A DNA stretch of 64,000 bases from Prochlorococcus sp. AG-402-A21 (GCA_003279655.1 QCHI01000001.1:1-64000), one strand, 5' to 3'. Positions 39,602 through 50,344 are shown, counted from the stretch's first letter. Translations and numbers: made by a program. The notes: a model not told the origin generated them from the letters alone.

Positions 39602-40371
39602 TTTATCCTTATTAATGGTTTATAAGCTCGAGTAGTAATCAAAAAAGGATGAAAAACTTCTAAATAATTTAATTGTAATGTCGAAAAGAAATTCTCAATA
39701 AGATCAGGATCATCAAAATGAAAGGGATACTCTCCATTTTCTCCCTTATAAAAATACCAATTCATTAAAGCTATTCCGTCTGGAGAAAGTTTGTCCAAAA
39801 ATATTTTTAATTGTTTTGCAGGATTTGGAAGATGCTCAAGAACATCCAAGCAAATTAAAGAATCAAAAACAACATCAGATGTGCTATCTAAATCTCTAAA
39901 AACTGAAATCTTATCTTCAATACCAAATTCCTTAGACCGATGTTCTACAAAGCTTCGATTTTGAGGGTTAAGGTCCACAAACCATACATGTTCAACTTCT
40001 GGCAAAAATGATGCAGCCAGAGCATGTGTGCCAATACCACCGCCAAAATCTAAAACTTTTCCAGAAGCAAATTTTTGTTGTAAGCGAAGCGTGTCAGCTA
40101 TGTAATTAGAACTATTTAAATGCCAAGATGCAAGATCTATTAAATGAGCATCGCCTACTCTTTCCTCGTAAAAATTACCAGCATTGGTCTCATTAAATGC
40201 ACCTGGATGCAGAGAGGCCAAATCATCAATACCGTTAATCAACCTTTTATCTAATTCATCATTATTAATCTCAAGGAAATCAATTAGGTGTTTTTTCAAA
40301 TTAAAGCCATCTTTAAGGAAGCAGGAAATACTTAGATCTACATTAGGCATATTATTTGGCTCAATGGTCAC
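39598..40371 (-). CDS. SAM-dependent methyltransferase
   Basis: 257 residues. The C-terminal two thirds form a class I Rossmann methyltransferase: SAM loop [16 protein letters not shown] (about 110), acidic strand end VWFVDLNPQ, and [14 protein letters not shown]. The first 100 residues are a helical extra domain with unknown role. The substrate cannot be predicted. The gene is convergent with rpmA and divergent from truB. Confidence 0.85.
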   Translation of the reverse strand: MTIEPNNMPNVDLSISCFLKDGFNLKKHLIDFLEINNDELDKRLINGIDDLASLHPGAFNETNAGNFYEERVGDAHLIDLASWHLNSSNYIADTLRLQQKFASGKVLDFGGGIGTHALAASFLPEVEHVWFVDLNPQNRSFVEHRSKEFGIEDKISVFRDLDSTSDVVFDSLICLDVLEHLPNPAKQLKIFLDKLSPDGIALMNWYFYKGENGEYPFHFDDPDLIENFFSTLQLNYLEVFHPFLITTRAYKPLIRIN

Positions 40372-40446
40372 ACTGAGTTATAACTCTAAATGTTCAGGGT
40401 TACTTGAACAATCATTTCATCTGAGCCTCAACCTTCAATATTAACT

Positions 40447-41391
40447 TTGGAAAAGCCTTTTGGATTTGTTGTCATTGATAAGCCTTCTGGGCTTACTTCT
40501 CATGATTGCGTCAATAGACTTAGAAAAGTCTTTGGCATCAAAAAAATTGGACATAGTGGAACTCTAGACCCCTTAGTCACAGGAGTACTTCCAATAGCGA
40601 TAGGAAATGCGACACGATTAATCTCTTATTTACAAGGCTCTAAAGCCTATACAGGAATCATTCAGCTAGGTGCCACTACTAAAACTGATGATATGCAAGG
40701 AGATATTATAGAAGCAAGAAATTGGCCAATAATTAGCGAAAATGATCTAAATTCTCTACTAAAAAATTTTAAAGGTGAGATATTACAAAAGCCTCCGATT
40801 TTTTCTAGTGTTCATATTAAAGGAGAAAGAGCTTATAAAAAAGCAAGAAAAGGAGAGAAATTTGATTTAATTCCTAAAAAAGTTACTATAAATAAATTAA
40901 ATTTAATAAGCTGGTTTCAAAACAAAGGTGAGTTATTAATTGAGGTTGACTGCTCAACAGGAACATACATTAGATCCTTGGCTAGAGACATTGGAGATAA
41001 ACTAGGATGTGGTGGCTATTTAAAAAGATTACGCCGTACAAAAGCATATAGTTTTAATGAAAATCATTCAGTAATGCTTCCTGAGAAATCAGATTTTTAC
41101 CCAGAAGTAAATAAACCTAAAATCCTTAATCCTAATATCTTTTTCAAGCATCTTTCTTCTTTTGAATTAATTTCTGAAGAGGAGATTATTAGTTGGCGCT
41201 CAGGAAGAAAGATAAGTTTTCAGAATAATATTAAGCGTCTAAAGATAGGGAAAAGCAATGAAATTAAAAATAGTATTATTCATAATCAAAATATATTAGT
41301 ATTGGATAAAAAAAACAATATCCTAGGCATAGGAAATTTAGATGAAAGTTTTGAAATTAAACCTAGGGTTGTTTTCAATGCATTAGGTTAA
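40447..41391 (+). CDS. truB: tRNA pseudouridine-55 synthase TruB
   Basis: Makes pseudouridine 55 in the tRNA T-arm. FVVIDKPSGLTSHDCVNRLRK and the catalytic aspartate motif KIGHSGTLDPLVTGVLPIAIGNATRL are present. So are the later IFSSVHIKGERAYKKARKGE and CSTGTYIRSLARDIG. Length 314 residues with a diverged C-terminus. The start is TTG at 40447, because the conserved sequence begins only four residues later and no ATG fits. Confidence 0.96.
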   Translation: MEKPFGFVVIDKPSGLTSHDCVNRLRKVFGIKKIGHSGTLDPLVTGVLPIAIGNATRLISYLQGSKAYTGIIQLGATTKTDDMQGDIIEARNWPIISENDLNSLLKNFKGEILQKPPIFSSVHIKGERAYKKARKGEKFDLIPKKVTINKLNLISWFQNKGELLIEVDCSTGTYIRSLARDIGDKLGCGGYLKRLRRTKAYSFNENHSVMLPEKSDFYPEVNKPKILNPNIFFKHLSSFELISEEEIISWRSGRKISFQNNIKRLKIGKSNEIKNSIIHNQNILVLDKKNNILGIGNLDESFEIKPRVVFNALG

Positions 41392-41444
41392 GGCCATGAA
41401 ATCTATAAATTACAATAACAAATAAAAATCTATTAGATAATTAG

Positions 41445-42644
41445 CTAATAGGTTTTTATTTGTACACCTGTATAATAATGCTTTAGAATTTCACGAAAAC
41501 TTGATCCTCTTTCAGCCATAGATTTGGCCCCCCATTGACTCATTCCCACACCATGGCCAGCGCCGTAACCTTCAACTAATAGGAAATAGTTCGCTGGAAT
41601 AGAAGGGAGAAGCTGAGGTGTAAAATCTTCAACTATTTTATTATCTAAATTAATTGGATTGAAGTTCAAATCAACCTCAAATTTAGTACTAAGCAATTGC
41701 AATCTTTCTCTTAATTCTTTGCCGGAGATAATCTTATTTCCATTTGTTCCGTGAAGTCTGATTTTCAAAACTCTTCCAGTATTACTTTTATCAATGATTT
41801 GAATACTATTTACTCCACCAATATCAGAAAAAATTTTTTCCATTTCAGCAGAAGTAAATTTATTCGTCCATTTATATTTTGTACTATTTTGATCATAGTC
41901 AATAACACTTTTTAAATAAGGTAATTGATACTTCCATACTTGACCACTATTTTCTGTCCTACCGCCAGAACTACTATGAAAAACTGCATCAATTAGCTCA
42001 TTCTTATAAAAAAGAGCAAGTGAACTTGTACTTCTAACTGCCCTATTTATTTTTGCTGTTTCAGATTCAAGTCCTAAATAAACTTGGCTAGCTTGTGTTG
42101 AATGTACATCAAATAATTTCTTTTTATCTAAAAGTTTTAAGGCATAGGTCCTTGCGGCTATTGCTTGAGCCTGAAGTGCTGCTAGGGGGAATTCTTTAGG
42201 CATTTCACTACCTACCACACTTTTCAAATACTTCTCTAATTTCAAATGATTTATTATATTTAATTTCTTATCATTCAATGAAATTCTTAGTTCTCCAGCA
42301 TATCTTCTATTCTTAAACCAAATCCCTCTTTTATCACTATTTTTAATGATTATATTAAAGTCATTAGGCAATTCAAACCATTTATTTAGATTATTATTAA
42401 TTGAATATTTAACGTTACTATCTCTATAGATTAAATCTATAGATTTAATTCTACTATGATTAGAAGAGAGCCCTTTAACAAAAATATACTCGAGATTATC
42501 TGCTCTAAATCTTGCCTTATTTTCATTTCCTATTAAGACACGCATTATTGGATTTTTGGCCGCGATCACCTCTAATGGAGAGATAACAAATATAGCTACA
42601 AAGATTATTGCCAATCCCAAATTGCTTTTAGGTGATGCGCTCAC
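41445..42644 (-). CDS. SpoIID/LytB-type peptidoglycan lytic protein
   Basis: 399 residues with an N-terminal signal-like helix (LGLAIIFVAIFVISPLEVIA). The SpoIID core includes YLKSVVGSEMPKEFPLAALQAQAIAARTYAL, DAVFHSSSGGRTENSGQVW, and the C-terminal GYGAGHGVGMSQWGAKSMAERGSSFREILKHYYTGVQI. Family members cleave or activate cleavage of glycan strands. The glutamate in SEMPKEFP fits the known catalytic residue. In cyanobacteria the role is probably cell-wall remodelling, not sporulation. Confidence 0.9.
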   Translation of the reverse strand: MSASPKSNLGLAIIFVAIFVISPLEVIAAKNPIMRVLIGNENKARFRADNLEYIFVKGLSSNHSRIKSIDLIYRDSNVKYSINNNLNKWFELPNDFNIIIKNSDKRGIWFKNRRYAGELRISLNDKKLNIINHLKLEKYLKSVVGSEMPKEFPLAALQAQAIAARTYALKLLDKKKLFDVHSTQASQVYLGLESETAKINRAVRSTSSLALFYKNELIDAVFHSSSGGRTENSGQVWKYQLPYLKSVIDYDQNSTKYKWTNKFTSAEMEKIFSDIGGVNSIQIIDKSNTGRVLKIRLHGTNGNKIISGKELRERLQLLSTKFEVDLNFNPINLDNKIVEDFTPQLLPSIPANYFLLVEGYGAGHGVGMSQWGAKSMAERGSSFREILKHYYTGVQIKTY

Positions 42645-42741
42645 AATAAAAATTGGATTTAGGAACTAATTCTGCCTATAAGAAAGAAGATCCACCAGTG
42701 GTAAAACTCTGAATGGCACCATGTCTTAAAAAGAGAAAAAC

Positions 42742-43704
42742 TTGCAAGTCACTTTTCTAGGAACAAGCTCAGGGGTTCCAACTCTGAATAGGAATGTATC
42801 AGCAATGGTACTTAAGCCTCCACAAAGATCAGAATTGTGGTTGTTCGATTGTGGCGAAGGTACTCAACATCAATTCATCAGAAGCAATCTTAAATTATCT
42901 CAAATAAAAAAAATATTCATTACTCATATGCATGGGGATCATATATATGGTCTTCCTGGGCTTCTAGCAAGTATTGGATTAGCGGGAAGTAGCTCTGGTA
43001 TTGAACTATACGGACCAGCACCTCTTCAAACCTACATTGATTCTTGTTTGTTCAACAGTTCAAGCAGATTGGCTTACCCTTTAAAATTCCACATGGTTGA
43101 GAATGCTGCCATTCATAAAGAAATTTTGTTTGAAGATTCCGATTTAGAAGTCAAAACTGCTCCACTCAAGCATCGAATCCCATCTTTTGCTTACAGAGTG
43201 AATCAAAAAACTAGGCCAGGTAGATTCAATATTGAGAAAGCAAGATTAAAAGGAATTCCTCCTGGTCCCGTTTATGCAGCCCTTCAGAGAGGGGAGGAAG
43301 TGAGATTAGAAGATGGTCGCAATTTCTCTGGGAAAGAGTTCTGCGGCCCTCCTAGACCTGGGGTAAGCATGGTTTATTGCACAGATACTGTATATACAGA
43401 ATCAGCCATTGAGATTTCTAGAAAAGCCGATCTACTAATCCATGAATCAACTTATTCTTATAAAGAAACTGAAATGGCTTACGAACGCGGACATTCAACT
43501 GCAACTATGGCCGCTCAGATTGCTGCAAAAGCAAATGTTAATCAACTAATCCTGACTCATTTGAGCCCAAGGTATACCCCTGGTAATCAAACATGTCCTA
43601 AGGATTTACTCAATGAAGCAAAAGCAATTTTTCCAAATACTCAGTTAGCAAGGGACTTTCTACAAATTGATATAAAAAAACTCTGCAACTGCAACAGTTC
43701 GTGA
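42742..43704 (+). CDS. rnz: Ribonuclease Z
   Basis: Metallo-beta-lactamase-fold endonuclease that trims tRNA 3' ends. It begins [21 protein letters not shown], and zinc ligands lie in [56 protein letters not shown] and LTHLSPRY complete the active site. The length is 320 residues. The start codon is TTG at 42742. Confidence 0.96.
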   Translation: MQVTFLGTSSGVPTLNRNVSAMVLKPPQRSELWLFDCGEGTQHQFIRSNLKLSQIKKIFITHMHGDHIYGLPGLLASIGLAGSSSGIELYGPAPLQTYIDSCLFNSSSRLAYPLKFHMVENAAIHKEILFEDSDLEVKTAPLKHRIPSFAYRVNQKTRPGRFNIEKARLKGIPPGPVYAALQRGEEVRLEDGRNFSGKEFCGPPRPGVSMVYCTDTVYTESAIEISRKADLLIHESTYSYKETEMAYERGHSTATMAAQIAAKANVNQLILTHLSPRYTPGNQTCPKDLLNEAKAIFPNTQLARDFLQIDIKKLCNCNSS

Positions 43705-43779
43705 TCCCTTTGCCTATGAAATGCCACTACATGAAACAATGGTCGGGTTTGGTGCTTCCGTCAATCGCTGGCGTTATTA

Positions 43780-44328
43780 ATGGATTCTCTTATTTCTTCC
43801 CTTAAACGGTCCCTTACAAGACTCTTTGTCTTGATACCTGTGCTTGTAAGTCTTAGCATTAGTCCTTTATCTGTAAGTGCCCTGTATCCCAGCGACCCTT
43901 CTTCAGTGGAGACCTTAGATACAAGCTTGGCTGGTCAGGACTTGCAAAATACAGAGTATGTAAAATACGACTTATCAGGCAAAGACCTTGGTGGGGCTAA
44001 TTTTACTGGGGCTTATTTCAGTGTCTCAAGCTTGAAAGACTCTGATCTAACAGGTGCAAACATGACCAATGTTATTGCCTATGCAACAAGGTTTGATAAT
44101 GCAAACCTGACAAATGTAAATCTCACAGGTGCAGAATTACTAAAAAGTATTTTTGATGGTGCGACCATTGATGGTACTGACTTTACTGATGCTGTATTAG
44201 ATAGAAGTCAGCAAAAAAATCTATGCAAAGTGGCTACTGGCAAAACTGCCGAAAGTCTTGGTTGTAGCACTACAGCTGCTGGATATGTTCCTGCGACCAA
44301 AGGGCAAGGTTTCAACCCAGGTACTTAA
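43780..44328 (+). CDS. Exported pentapeptide-repeat protein
   Basis: 182 residues. The N-terminus (LTRLFVLIPVLVSLSISPLSVSA) is a signal peptide. From about residue 60 there are pentapeptide repeats A(D/N)Lxx: YDLSGKDLGGANFTGAYFSVSSLKDSDLTGANMTNV and onwards for about 14 units, forming a right-handed quadrilateral helix. Two cysteines near the C-terminus (LCKVATG, LGCSTT) may pair. This type is common as a thylakoid-lumen protein in cyanobacteria; the function is unknown. A strong terminator follows. Confidence 0.88.
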   Translation: MDSLISSLKRSLTRLFVLIPVLVSLSISPLSVSALYPSDPSSVETLDTSLAGQDLQNTEYVKYDLSGKDLGGANFTGAYFSVSSLKDSDLTGANMTNVIAYATRFDNANLTNVNLTGAELLKSIFDGATIDGTDFTDAVLDRSQQKNLCKVATGKTAESLGCSTTAAGYVPATKGQGFNPGT

Positions 44329-44348
44329 ATTCATCAAAAAATCAAATC

Positions 44349-44389
44349 AACCAATAAAAAAGGGGCTATCAGCCCCTTTTTTATTGGTT
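44349..44389. terminator. Strong bidirectional terminator
   Basis: A 19-base perfect inverted repeat (arms 44349-44367 and 44371-44389) with the 3-base loop ATC. The GC core AGGGGCT/AGCCCCT is flanked by A-runs on one side and T-runs on the other in both directions. It sits between the convergent pentapeptide gene and the 63-residue gene, so it can serve both. Confidence 0.93.
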
Positions 44390-44404
44390 AGATACTGCCT
44401 TATA

Positions 44405-44596
44405 TCACTTTGTGATAAGAAAGAATGCTGCTGCAGCTCCTCCGACCGCAAACATAGGCAAACCAACTAACAAATGTGAGGTTCCAAAGCCAAAACCTTT
44501 TTGGCGCAATATAAAATAGCCAACTCCAGCAGCTCCAGCCGCCAATGGAATAGCAGCAGTAGCAGCAGAAGCAACAGCGTGATAGTCGAAGTTCAT
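44405..44596 (-). CDS. Small glycine/alanine-rich membrane protein (63 aa)
   Basis: Two hydrophobic segments (AVASAATAAIPLAAGAAGVGYFIL and LLVGLPMFAVGGAAAAFFLI) separated by RQKGFGFGTSH. The repeated Gly/Ala suggests close helix packing. Family not recognised; likely a picocyanobacterial gene. It ends 16 bases from the bidirectional terminator. Confidence 0.65.
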   Translation of the reverse strand: MNFDYHAVASAATAAIPLAAGAAGVGYFILRQKGFGFGTSHLLVGLPMFAVGGAAAAFFLITK

Positions 44597-44720
44597 CCCT
44601 GTGTTGAAATTTGTTTACTTATGATTATCCTTCAAATTTGAAAAATGGTATGAACTTATGCCTAAAATGCTTAATATCTTCATCACTTTAAATCCAAAAA
44701 GAATTTCCAATTTTTTAAAC

Positions 44721-45110
44721 TCATGCTGCTTCAGGAGAAATATTTGAGCTATCTCTAGAACGTGGATGCTTGCTATACCACCATTCCTGAATATTTGAAT
44801 CTAAACGAAGAGAAAATAAAGTCAAAATAGTTTTTGTTGGTTTCACACCGGGTTGGATAATCTCAACAGAATATGATGGGCATTTTTGTGAAGCAATATC
44901 AGCAACCAATCTTTTCCCAATTCTTCTCCAACTAGGTTCCTTACTTCGCCATGAGAGCCTGCAACAAGGCCAAGGTAATTCTTCACGGTCATAGAGTCGA
45001 CAACATGGGCCTAAAACCCTAAAACTAAATTGACCACCAATACTTGAGTGAATAGAACCATGGTCTAAAAGACCTTGAACTTTATCCGTTGGTAAAACTT
45101 CTGAAATCAA
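44721..45110 (-). CDS. Conserved-looking cysteine-containing protein, unknown function
   Basis: 129 residues with two CC pairs, VLGPCCRLYDREELPWPCCRLSWRSKEPSW, and a third Cys at QKCPSY. The soluble, tryptophan- and arginine-rich composition suggests a folded or metal-binding protein. No known domain recognised. It lies 110 bases downstream of ferredoxin on the same strand. Confidence 0.6.
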   Translation of the reverse strand: MISEVLPTDKVQGLLDHGSIHSSIGGQFSFRVLGPCCRLYDREELPWPCCRLSWRSKEPSWRRIGKRLVADIASQKCPSYSVEIIQPGVKPTKTILTLFSLRLDSNIQEWWYSKHPRSRDSSNISPEAA

Positions 45111-45219
45111 TTAATCCCTAAATAATTTTATTTGCGCTCATGAGCACATAAACCAGAGGTTGGCGAGAAAGGAAAGAGTTGGCAAGCAAAACGATAAAAA
45201 TCTGGCGAAAAAATTAATA

Positions 45220-45540
<321 letters not shown>

Positions 45541-45555
45541 TTAGAATCAATTAAA

Positions 45556-46491
45556 TCAAGCTAAATCTAAAGTCAAAACAATTAAAGCCCATTGATCCTT
45601 TGTCTTAATTTCAAGAATTTTCCAACCCAGCAGGACAAAAAATTCTTGAAGTTCTTTGATTTGCTCAACTAATAAACCAGACAAAATCACTTTACCTTTA
45701 TGACCAATAATTTTTTCGAAACTTGGTCCTATTATTTTTATGACAGGTGCAAGAATATTGCAGAGCACCAAATCAATTTTTTTGCCAGGCATATTCGCCT
45801 CAACTTCTTCAATAGAACCAAGAAAAACATTTAATAGGTTTTCAGGAAAATCATTCAAGGCAGAATTAATTTTGATGGCTGATATTGCTAAAGAATCAGT
45901 ATCAACTGAGAAAGTACTCTTTGCTCCTAATTTCAATGCAGTTAAAGATAGTATTCCACTTCCACAACCTATATCAGCAATTACTTGACCTACTGGAGGA
46001 TCATTATCCAAGGCTTCAATACATAGCCTAGTAGAAGGATGGCTACCAGTTCCAAAAGCACTTCCAGGATCTAAACGAATGATTTTTCGTTCTAAAAATT
46101 TTTCAGGAACGTCTAACCACGCCGGTAAAATTAAAATTGATTTTCCTACTGGATCAGGTTTCCAACTTTTTTTCCAACTTAAGCTCCAATCTTCATCTTT
46201 TACCTGAGTCCACTTGCAAGGGGGCAAAGTCAAGTCAAAAGTTTTTGCCAGCGAGAATAATGATTTTACTAGGATCTCTTGCTCTCTAACTGACCACTCA
46301 TTCAACGGAAGCCATACAAATATAGTTTGAGTGGAGTTGTCATTTGGATCATGCTCAAAAGAAAATCTATGAATTTCTAAATTGCTAAAAAGCCAATAAA
46401 AAGAATCTTCTAGCTCAACTGGAAATTCCTGCTCCAATCTCAACCAAGAAAGCTGGGATTTTTGCAAATCTATAGTTTTTTCAACCAACAA
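45556..46491 (-). CDS. prmA: Ribosomal protein L11 methyltransferase
   Basis: 311 residues. The PrmA signature DPGSAFGTGSHPSTRLCIEAL precedes the SAM loop IADIGCGSGILSLTALKLGA, and LVLCNILAPVI holds the NxLxxx catalytic-type motif. It trimethylates L11. The N-terminal substrate-binding domain (about 1-100) is diverged. It follows serA with almost no gap, so the two are co-transcribed. Confidence 0.94.
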   Translation of the reverse strand: MLVEKTIDLQKSQLSWLRLEQEFPVELEDSFYWLFSNLEIHRFSFEHDPNDNSTQTIFVWLPLNEWSVREQEILVKSLFSLAKTFDLTLPPCKWTQVKDEDWSLSWKKSWKPDPVGKSILILPAWLDVPEKFLERKIIRLDPGSAFGTGSHPSTRLCIEALDNDPPVGQVIADIGCGSGILSLTALKLGAKSTFSVDTDSLAISAIKINSALNDFPENLLNVFLGSIEEVEANMPGKKIDLVLCNILAPVIKIIGPSFEKIIGHKGKVILSGLLVEQIKELQEFFVLLGWKILEIKTKDQWALIVLTLDLA

Positions 46492-46492
46492 T

Positions 46493-48079
46493 TTATAAAG
46501 TCACAGAATGAGCTTCGTTTATTCCTTGCATTGAAAGAATTGAGCCCAACAATTCAGATGGGATAGGATCATCGATACTTAAAACCATAACGGCCTCACC
46601 TCTTACTATTCTTCTTCCTACTTGCATTGAAGCGATATTCACATTGTGTTTCCCAAGAAGTGAGCCTATCTGACCAATAATTCCTGGCATATCCCTATGC
46701 CTTGTAAAAAGCATATGTCTACTTGGCACAAAATTTATGGGGTACTCATCAATAGTTGTAATACCAAGATCGCCATCACTAAAAACAGTCCCAGAGACAC
46801 TATGTCCACCTTTGTCGCTAAAGCTATCCAACTGCAAAGAGCCTCGAGCAAATTCTGGGCTCAACTCATCCTTAATTTCGACGACATCAATACCTCGTCC
46901 TTTAGCTTCCAATGAAGCGTTTACATAATTAATTTTATCTCCCAATGCACTAGTCAGTAATCCTTTCAGAGTTGCAATAACAAGCGGTTGAGATGGATGT
47001 TGAGCAAATTCCCCTTGCAAACGGACTTCTAATTTTTGAATCTGTCCCCCTGAGATTTGACTAACTAATAATCCTAATGTCTCCGCAAGTTTTAAATGTG
47101 GTTTAAGACTATCCATTATCTCTGCGCTAAGTCCTGGAATATTTACGGCGCTACGTGCAGGCAAGCCTAAAAGAACATCTCTAATTTGTTCTGCGACATC
47201 AATAGCCACATTTTGTTGAGCCTCAACAGTTGAAGCTCCTAGATGTGGCGTAAGTACCAAGCCTTTTTTTACAGCACGTAGTGGAGAGTCCTCAGCCAAA
47301 GGTTCTTTTGCAAAAACATCGATTGCAGCACCTTGAATAACATTTTCCTCTAATGCATGAGCTAAATCATTTTCATTAATAATCCCGCCCCTTGCACAAT
47401 TAACCAATCTCGCAGTTGGTTTCATTTTCCTTAGAAGATCAATATCAACTAAGTCCTCTGTTTCAGGTGTCCTTGGAAGATGAAGAGTTACATAATCTGA
47501 TTCTTTGAACAAGTCTTCAATATCGCTTAATCGAACCTGCATTTGCTGAGCTCTTTCAGTAGAGACAAAAGGATCAAATCCAATGACTTCCATACCCATT
47601 GCATTTGCAACCTTTGCCACATGAGATCCAATCTTGCCAAGTCCAACGACTCCTAAAGTTTTCTTATAAAGCTCATTCCCTACGTATTTCTTTCGATCCC
47701 AACCTCCAGAGAACATACTTGCGTGTGCTTGAGGAATATTTCTAGATAATGCAAGGATCATTGCGAGAGCATGCTCAGCTGCAGCAATCGTATTTCCGCC
47801 TGGAGAGTTAACTACTAAGACACCCTTTCTAGTAGCAGTTGGTACATCTACATTATCTACGCCAACACCAGCTCTACCAATTATTCTTAATTTCTTAGCC
47901 TCAGAAATCACATCTGAAGTAACTTGGGTTCCTGAACGGATCATCAATCCGTCATAATCACCAATAATATTCTTCAACTGATCTGCTGAAAGACCTACTT
48001 TTTGGTCAACCTGAGCAACCTGAGTAAGAATATCTATACCTGCTTGATCAATGGGATCAGAAACAAGAACTTTCGTCAT
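46493..48079 (-). CDS. serA: D-3-phosphoglycerate dehydrogenase
   Basis: First step of serine synthesis. 528 residues in the long (type I) form: NAD-binding motif GVVGLGKIGSHVAKVA near residue 145, and catalytic RAGVGVDNVDVPTAT, CARGGIINE and LTPHLGASTVEAQ. An intervening ASB domain and a C-terminal ACT domain (HRDMPGIIGQIGSLLGKHNVNIASMQVGR) suggest feedback by serine. prmA follows directly. Confidence 0.97.
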   Translation of the reverse strand: MTKVLVSDPIDQAGIDILTQVAQVDQKVGLSADQLKNIIGDYDGLMIRSGTQVTSDVISEAKKLRIIGRAGVGVDNVDVPTATRKGVLVVNSPGGNTIAAAEHALAMILALSRNIPQAHASMFSGGWDRKKYVGNELYKKTLGVVGLGKIGSHVAKVANAMGMEVIGFDPFVSTERAQQMQVRLSDIEDLFKESDYVTLHLPRTPETEDLVDIDLLRKMKPTARLVNCARGGIINENDLAHALEENVIQGAAIDVFAKEPLAEDSPLRAVKKGLVLTPHLGASTVEAQQNVAIDVAEQIRDVLLGLPARSAVNIPGLSAEIMDSLKPHLKLAETLGLLVSQISGGQIQKLEVRLQGEFAQHPSQPLVIATLKGLLTSALGDKINYVNASLEAKGRGIDVVEIKDELSPEFARGSLQLDSFSDKGGHSVSGTVFSDGDLGITTIDEYPINFVPSRHMLFTRHRDMPGIIGQIGSLLGKHNVNIASMQVGRRIVRGEAVMVLSIDDPIPSELLGSILSMQGINEAHSVTL

Positions 48080-48183
48080 TAAGGGCGATAAACGTGCCGA
48101 TCTGAACTTTAGTGATCTATTTGCCGCTGACCAGAATTATGTTGAGCAGGATTGAATATCCAAACATTTCAAGGAGCTAATTC

Positions 48184-48750
48184 GTGTCCAAATACGTAAT
48201 CACCTTCAAAGAAAAGAAACAAGCAAAAGAGTTGTTACTCAAATTGAGAGAAGCTCAAACACCTATCCTTAATTGCGATCTTGTAGAACCAACGAATAAT
48301 AAAACGAACAATGATGACTCAAATCTAGACACATATGAAGAAGTATTTACCAATCAATCAAGTTTTAATGATATCAAGCTTTTAAATCCAACCCTTGCTA
48401 AGAAAGATCGCCAAAAAACCTTAGCAACATGGTTAATACCCTTTGGTTTTATTGCAGGGCTAAGCTTTTCTCAAATGACCGATCTGAAAACATTTTCAGA
48501 TATTGGGTTCCCAAATCAATTCGAGAAGCTTTTAGGTGGCTTAGTAGGAATGATTTCAGGAGCTCTAGGAAGTTTTTTTTCAGCTGGAGGTATTAGCAAA
48601 GAAACAGATGATGATTTAAGAGCTCTTCAAAAAAAAAGTGAGGAAGGTTTTTGGCTATTAATTCTTGAATTGCCAATAGAGATAGAACCTCCTTGGGCAA
48701 TCCTAAAAGAAATAGATAAGCTAGAAATAATAAGCTTAGGAAAAGAATAG
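48184..48750 (+). CDS. Hypothetical membrane protein (188 aa)
   Basis: Starts with GTG at 48184. The first 85 residues are soluble. Two hydrophobic segments (LATWLIPFGFIAGLSF and LLGGLVGMISGALGSFFSAGG) follow, then a soluble C-terminus. The glycine-rich pair looks like a membrane hairpin. No known family recognised; it may be a cyanobacterial protein of unknown function. Divergent from serA. Confidence 0.65.
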   Translation: MSKYVITFKEKKQAKELLLKLREAQTPILNCDLVEPTNNKTNNDDSNLDTYEEVFTNQSSFNDIKLLNPTLAKKDRQKTLATWLIPFGFIAGLSFSQMTDLKTFSDIGFPNQFEKLLGGLVGMISGALGSFFSAGGISKETDDDLRALQKKSEEGFWLLILELPIEIEPPWAILKEIDKLEIISLGKE

Positions 48751-48901
48751 TAATAACTTAAATAAGATTTATATAAAAAATGAATATAAATATTAAAAGT
48801 TTTGATCCAATATTTAATATTATTTTTAGTAAATAATAGCGAATGTTAAAAAGAAATTTTAGACTATTTATATATAAAATAAACAAATTCATTCTCTGTT
48901 A

Positions 48902-49690
48902 ATGCATCTTCCAAAAGAAAAGATGTTATTTCAAAGCCCTTTTCGCATTGAGTTAGAGACTTTGATTAACTACGCAGAAAAAGCTCTAAACGATAGAGAA
49001 CCAATATGGTCCCCTTTTGTATCAGCACAATTAATAGAGGAAGTTAAAACTAAATTTAATAATTTAGTTGATATAACTCTCTTTTTCGATGGAGGGTTCC
49101 CTAATGCAGAACGTAAAAGAATATGTTTCCTCAGATCTGAAGAAGAGATGAACTTTCCTCACCTCAAAAGCCCTATAAAAGGTATTTATATTAAAGGCAA
49201 TTTCCTCTTTGATAGAGCTAAACAAAATGATTTCAGAGATGTCTTACATGACCTTGAGGTGCAATCAGATGAAATTGGAGACATTTGGTTGATTAGAGAT
49301 AGAGGAGCTCAAGCTGTTTGTTCTAAAAAATGTGCTGATTCAATGCATCAAAAAAATGGAAAATTAAGAGAAGTCGATATATCGATTGAGGCACTAGATC
49401 TTAGTGAAATGGAGATCCCTTTTAATAGACCAGAAAAAGTAATTAATACAGTCGAGGCATCTACTAGGATTGATGCAATAGCCTCCGCAGGTTTTGGACT
49501 ATCAAGATCAAAGATAACCAAGCAAATCAAGCAAGGAAGTTTGCGACTCAACTGGGCATTGAGTAATCAACCCAGCAAATCGGTAAATATTGGAGATCTT
49601 ATACATTTAGATAAAAAAGGTTCTATTAAAATTTTAAATATTGATAAAACAAAAAAGGAGCGCTGGAGAATCAAATTACTAAGGCGATGA
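48902..49690 (+). CDS. Photosystem II S4 domain protein
   Basis: 262 residues. The C-terminus holds an S4 RNA-binding-like domain (RIDAIASAGFGLSRSKITKQIKQGSLRLNW...). The N-terminal part (RKRICFLRSEEEMNFPHL and LQSDEIGDIWLIRDRGAQAV-like text) matches the cyanobacterial and plastid protein associated with PSII assembly and accumulation. The start at ATG 48902 is used, although the second methionine (residue 7) is possible. The gene precedes tRNA-Val by 68 bases. Confidence 0.88.
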   Translation: MHLPKEKMLFQSPFRIELETLINYAEKALNDREPIWSPFVSAQLIEEVKTKFNNLVDITLFFDGGFPNAERKRICFLRSEEEMNFPHLKSPIKGIYIKGNFLFDRAKQNDFRDVLHDLEVQSDEIGDIWLIRDRGAQAVCSKKCADSMHQKNGKLREVDISIEALDLSEMEIPFNRPEKVINTVEASTRIDAIASAGFGLSRSKITKQIKQGSLRLNWALSNQPSKSVNIGDLIHLDKKGSIKILNIDKTKKERWRIKLLRR

Positions 49691-49758
49691 TTATTAGGTC
49701 CAATTGCCTGCTAGCTTCAATGAAGTACTTAACACTTCAATTCTAAATTGTTTTGTAA

Positions 49759-49830
<72 letters not shown>

Positions 49831-49896
49831 TCAGCTGAGTTTCGATGGAGTGAGTATTTGACTAGATTAAAAGCAATATGGAAATTTTAAAGCTAT

Positions 49897-50043
49897 TTAC
49901 TTATCAAACATTTGATGAAGTTTAATCCATGTAATCTCACTCTCACTCTGATCTGCTAAACCCAATACAGAATACTCAACATTCGTTGACTCTTGTATTT
50001 CTTGTTGTTTTAAAATCCCTCTACCTTCGATGTTTGTAGGCAT
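49897..50043 (-). CDS. Possible small acidic protein (48 aa), not in ORF track
   Basis: Hand-read: MPTNIEGRGILKQQEIQE, then SEITWIKLHQMFDK at the end. The composition is balanced and protein-like (charged, few rare residues) rather than random AT translation. No strong ribosome-binding site was seen, but most genes here lack one. It lies alone in a gap of about 510 bases. No family is recognised. Confidence 0.4.
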   Translation of the reverse strand: MPTNIEGRGILKQQEIQESTNVEYSVLGLADQSESEITWIKLHQMFDK

Positions 50044-50344
50044 TAAACAGAAGCAAATTCCTATGCATCAAAACAACTGCTAATAAATAAAGCCAGAAGT
50101 ATTAATAATTTTTTAACTTTATTAAAATGAAGATGTAAATTCTCTTGTTAATTTCCTTTTCTTTAAACCAGGAGTATAGATCTAAGCGTTAATGAGAAAA
50201 ATGTCTTTGTTTAGCAATCAAAGCAATAGTAATGTAAAAATATTTTATATTAGAGAGTAGTGGAAGTTTTATGCAATCAAATTCATCTTGAGGAAATAGC
50301 TGCTAACAATGAGAAAAGGCTGTTTACATTAAATCTAAATTAAA
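50044..50344. other. AT-rich intergenic region before murD
   Basis: About 300 bases with no recognised gene, RNA or repeat. It presumably holds the murD promoter. Confidence 0.45.
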
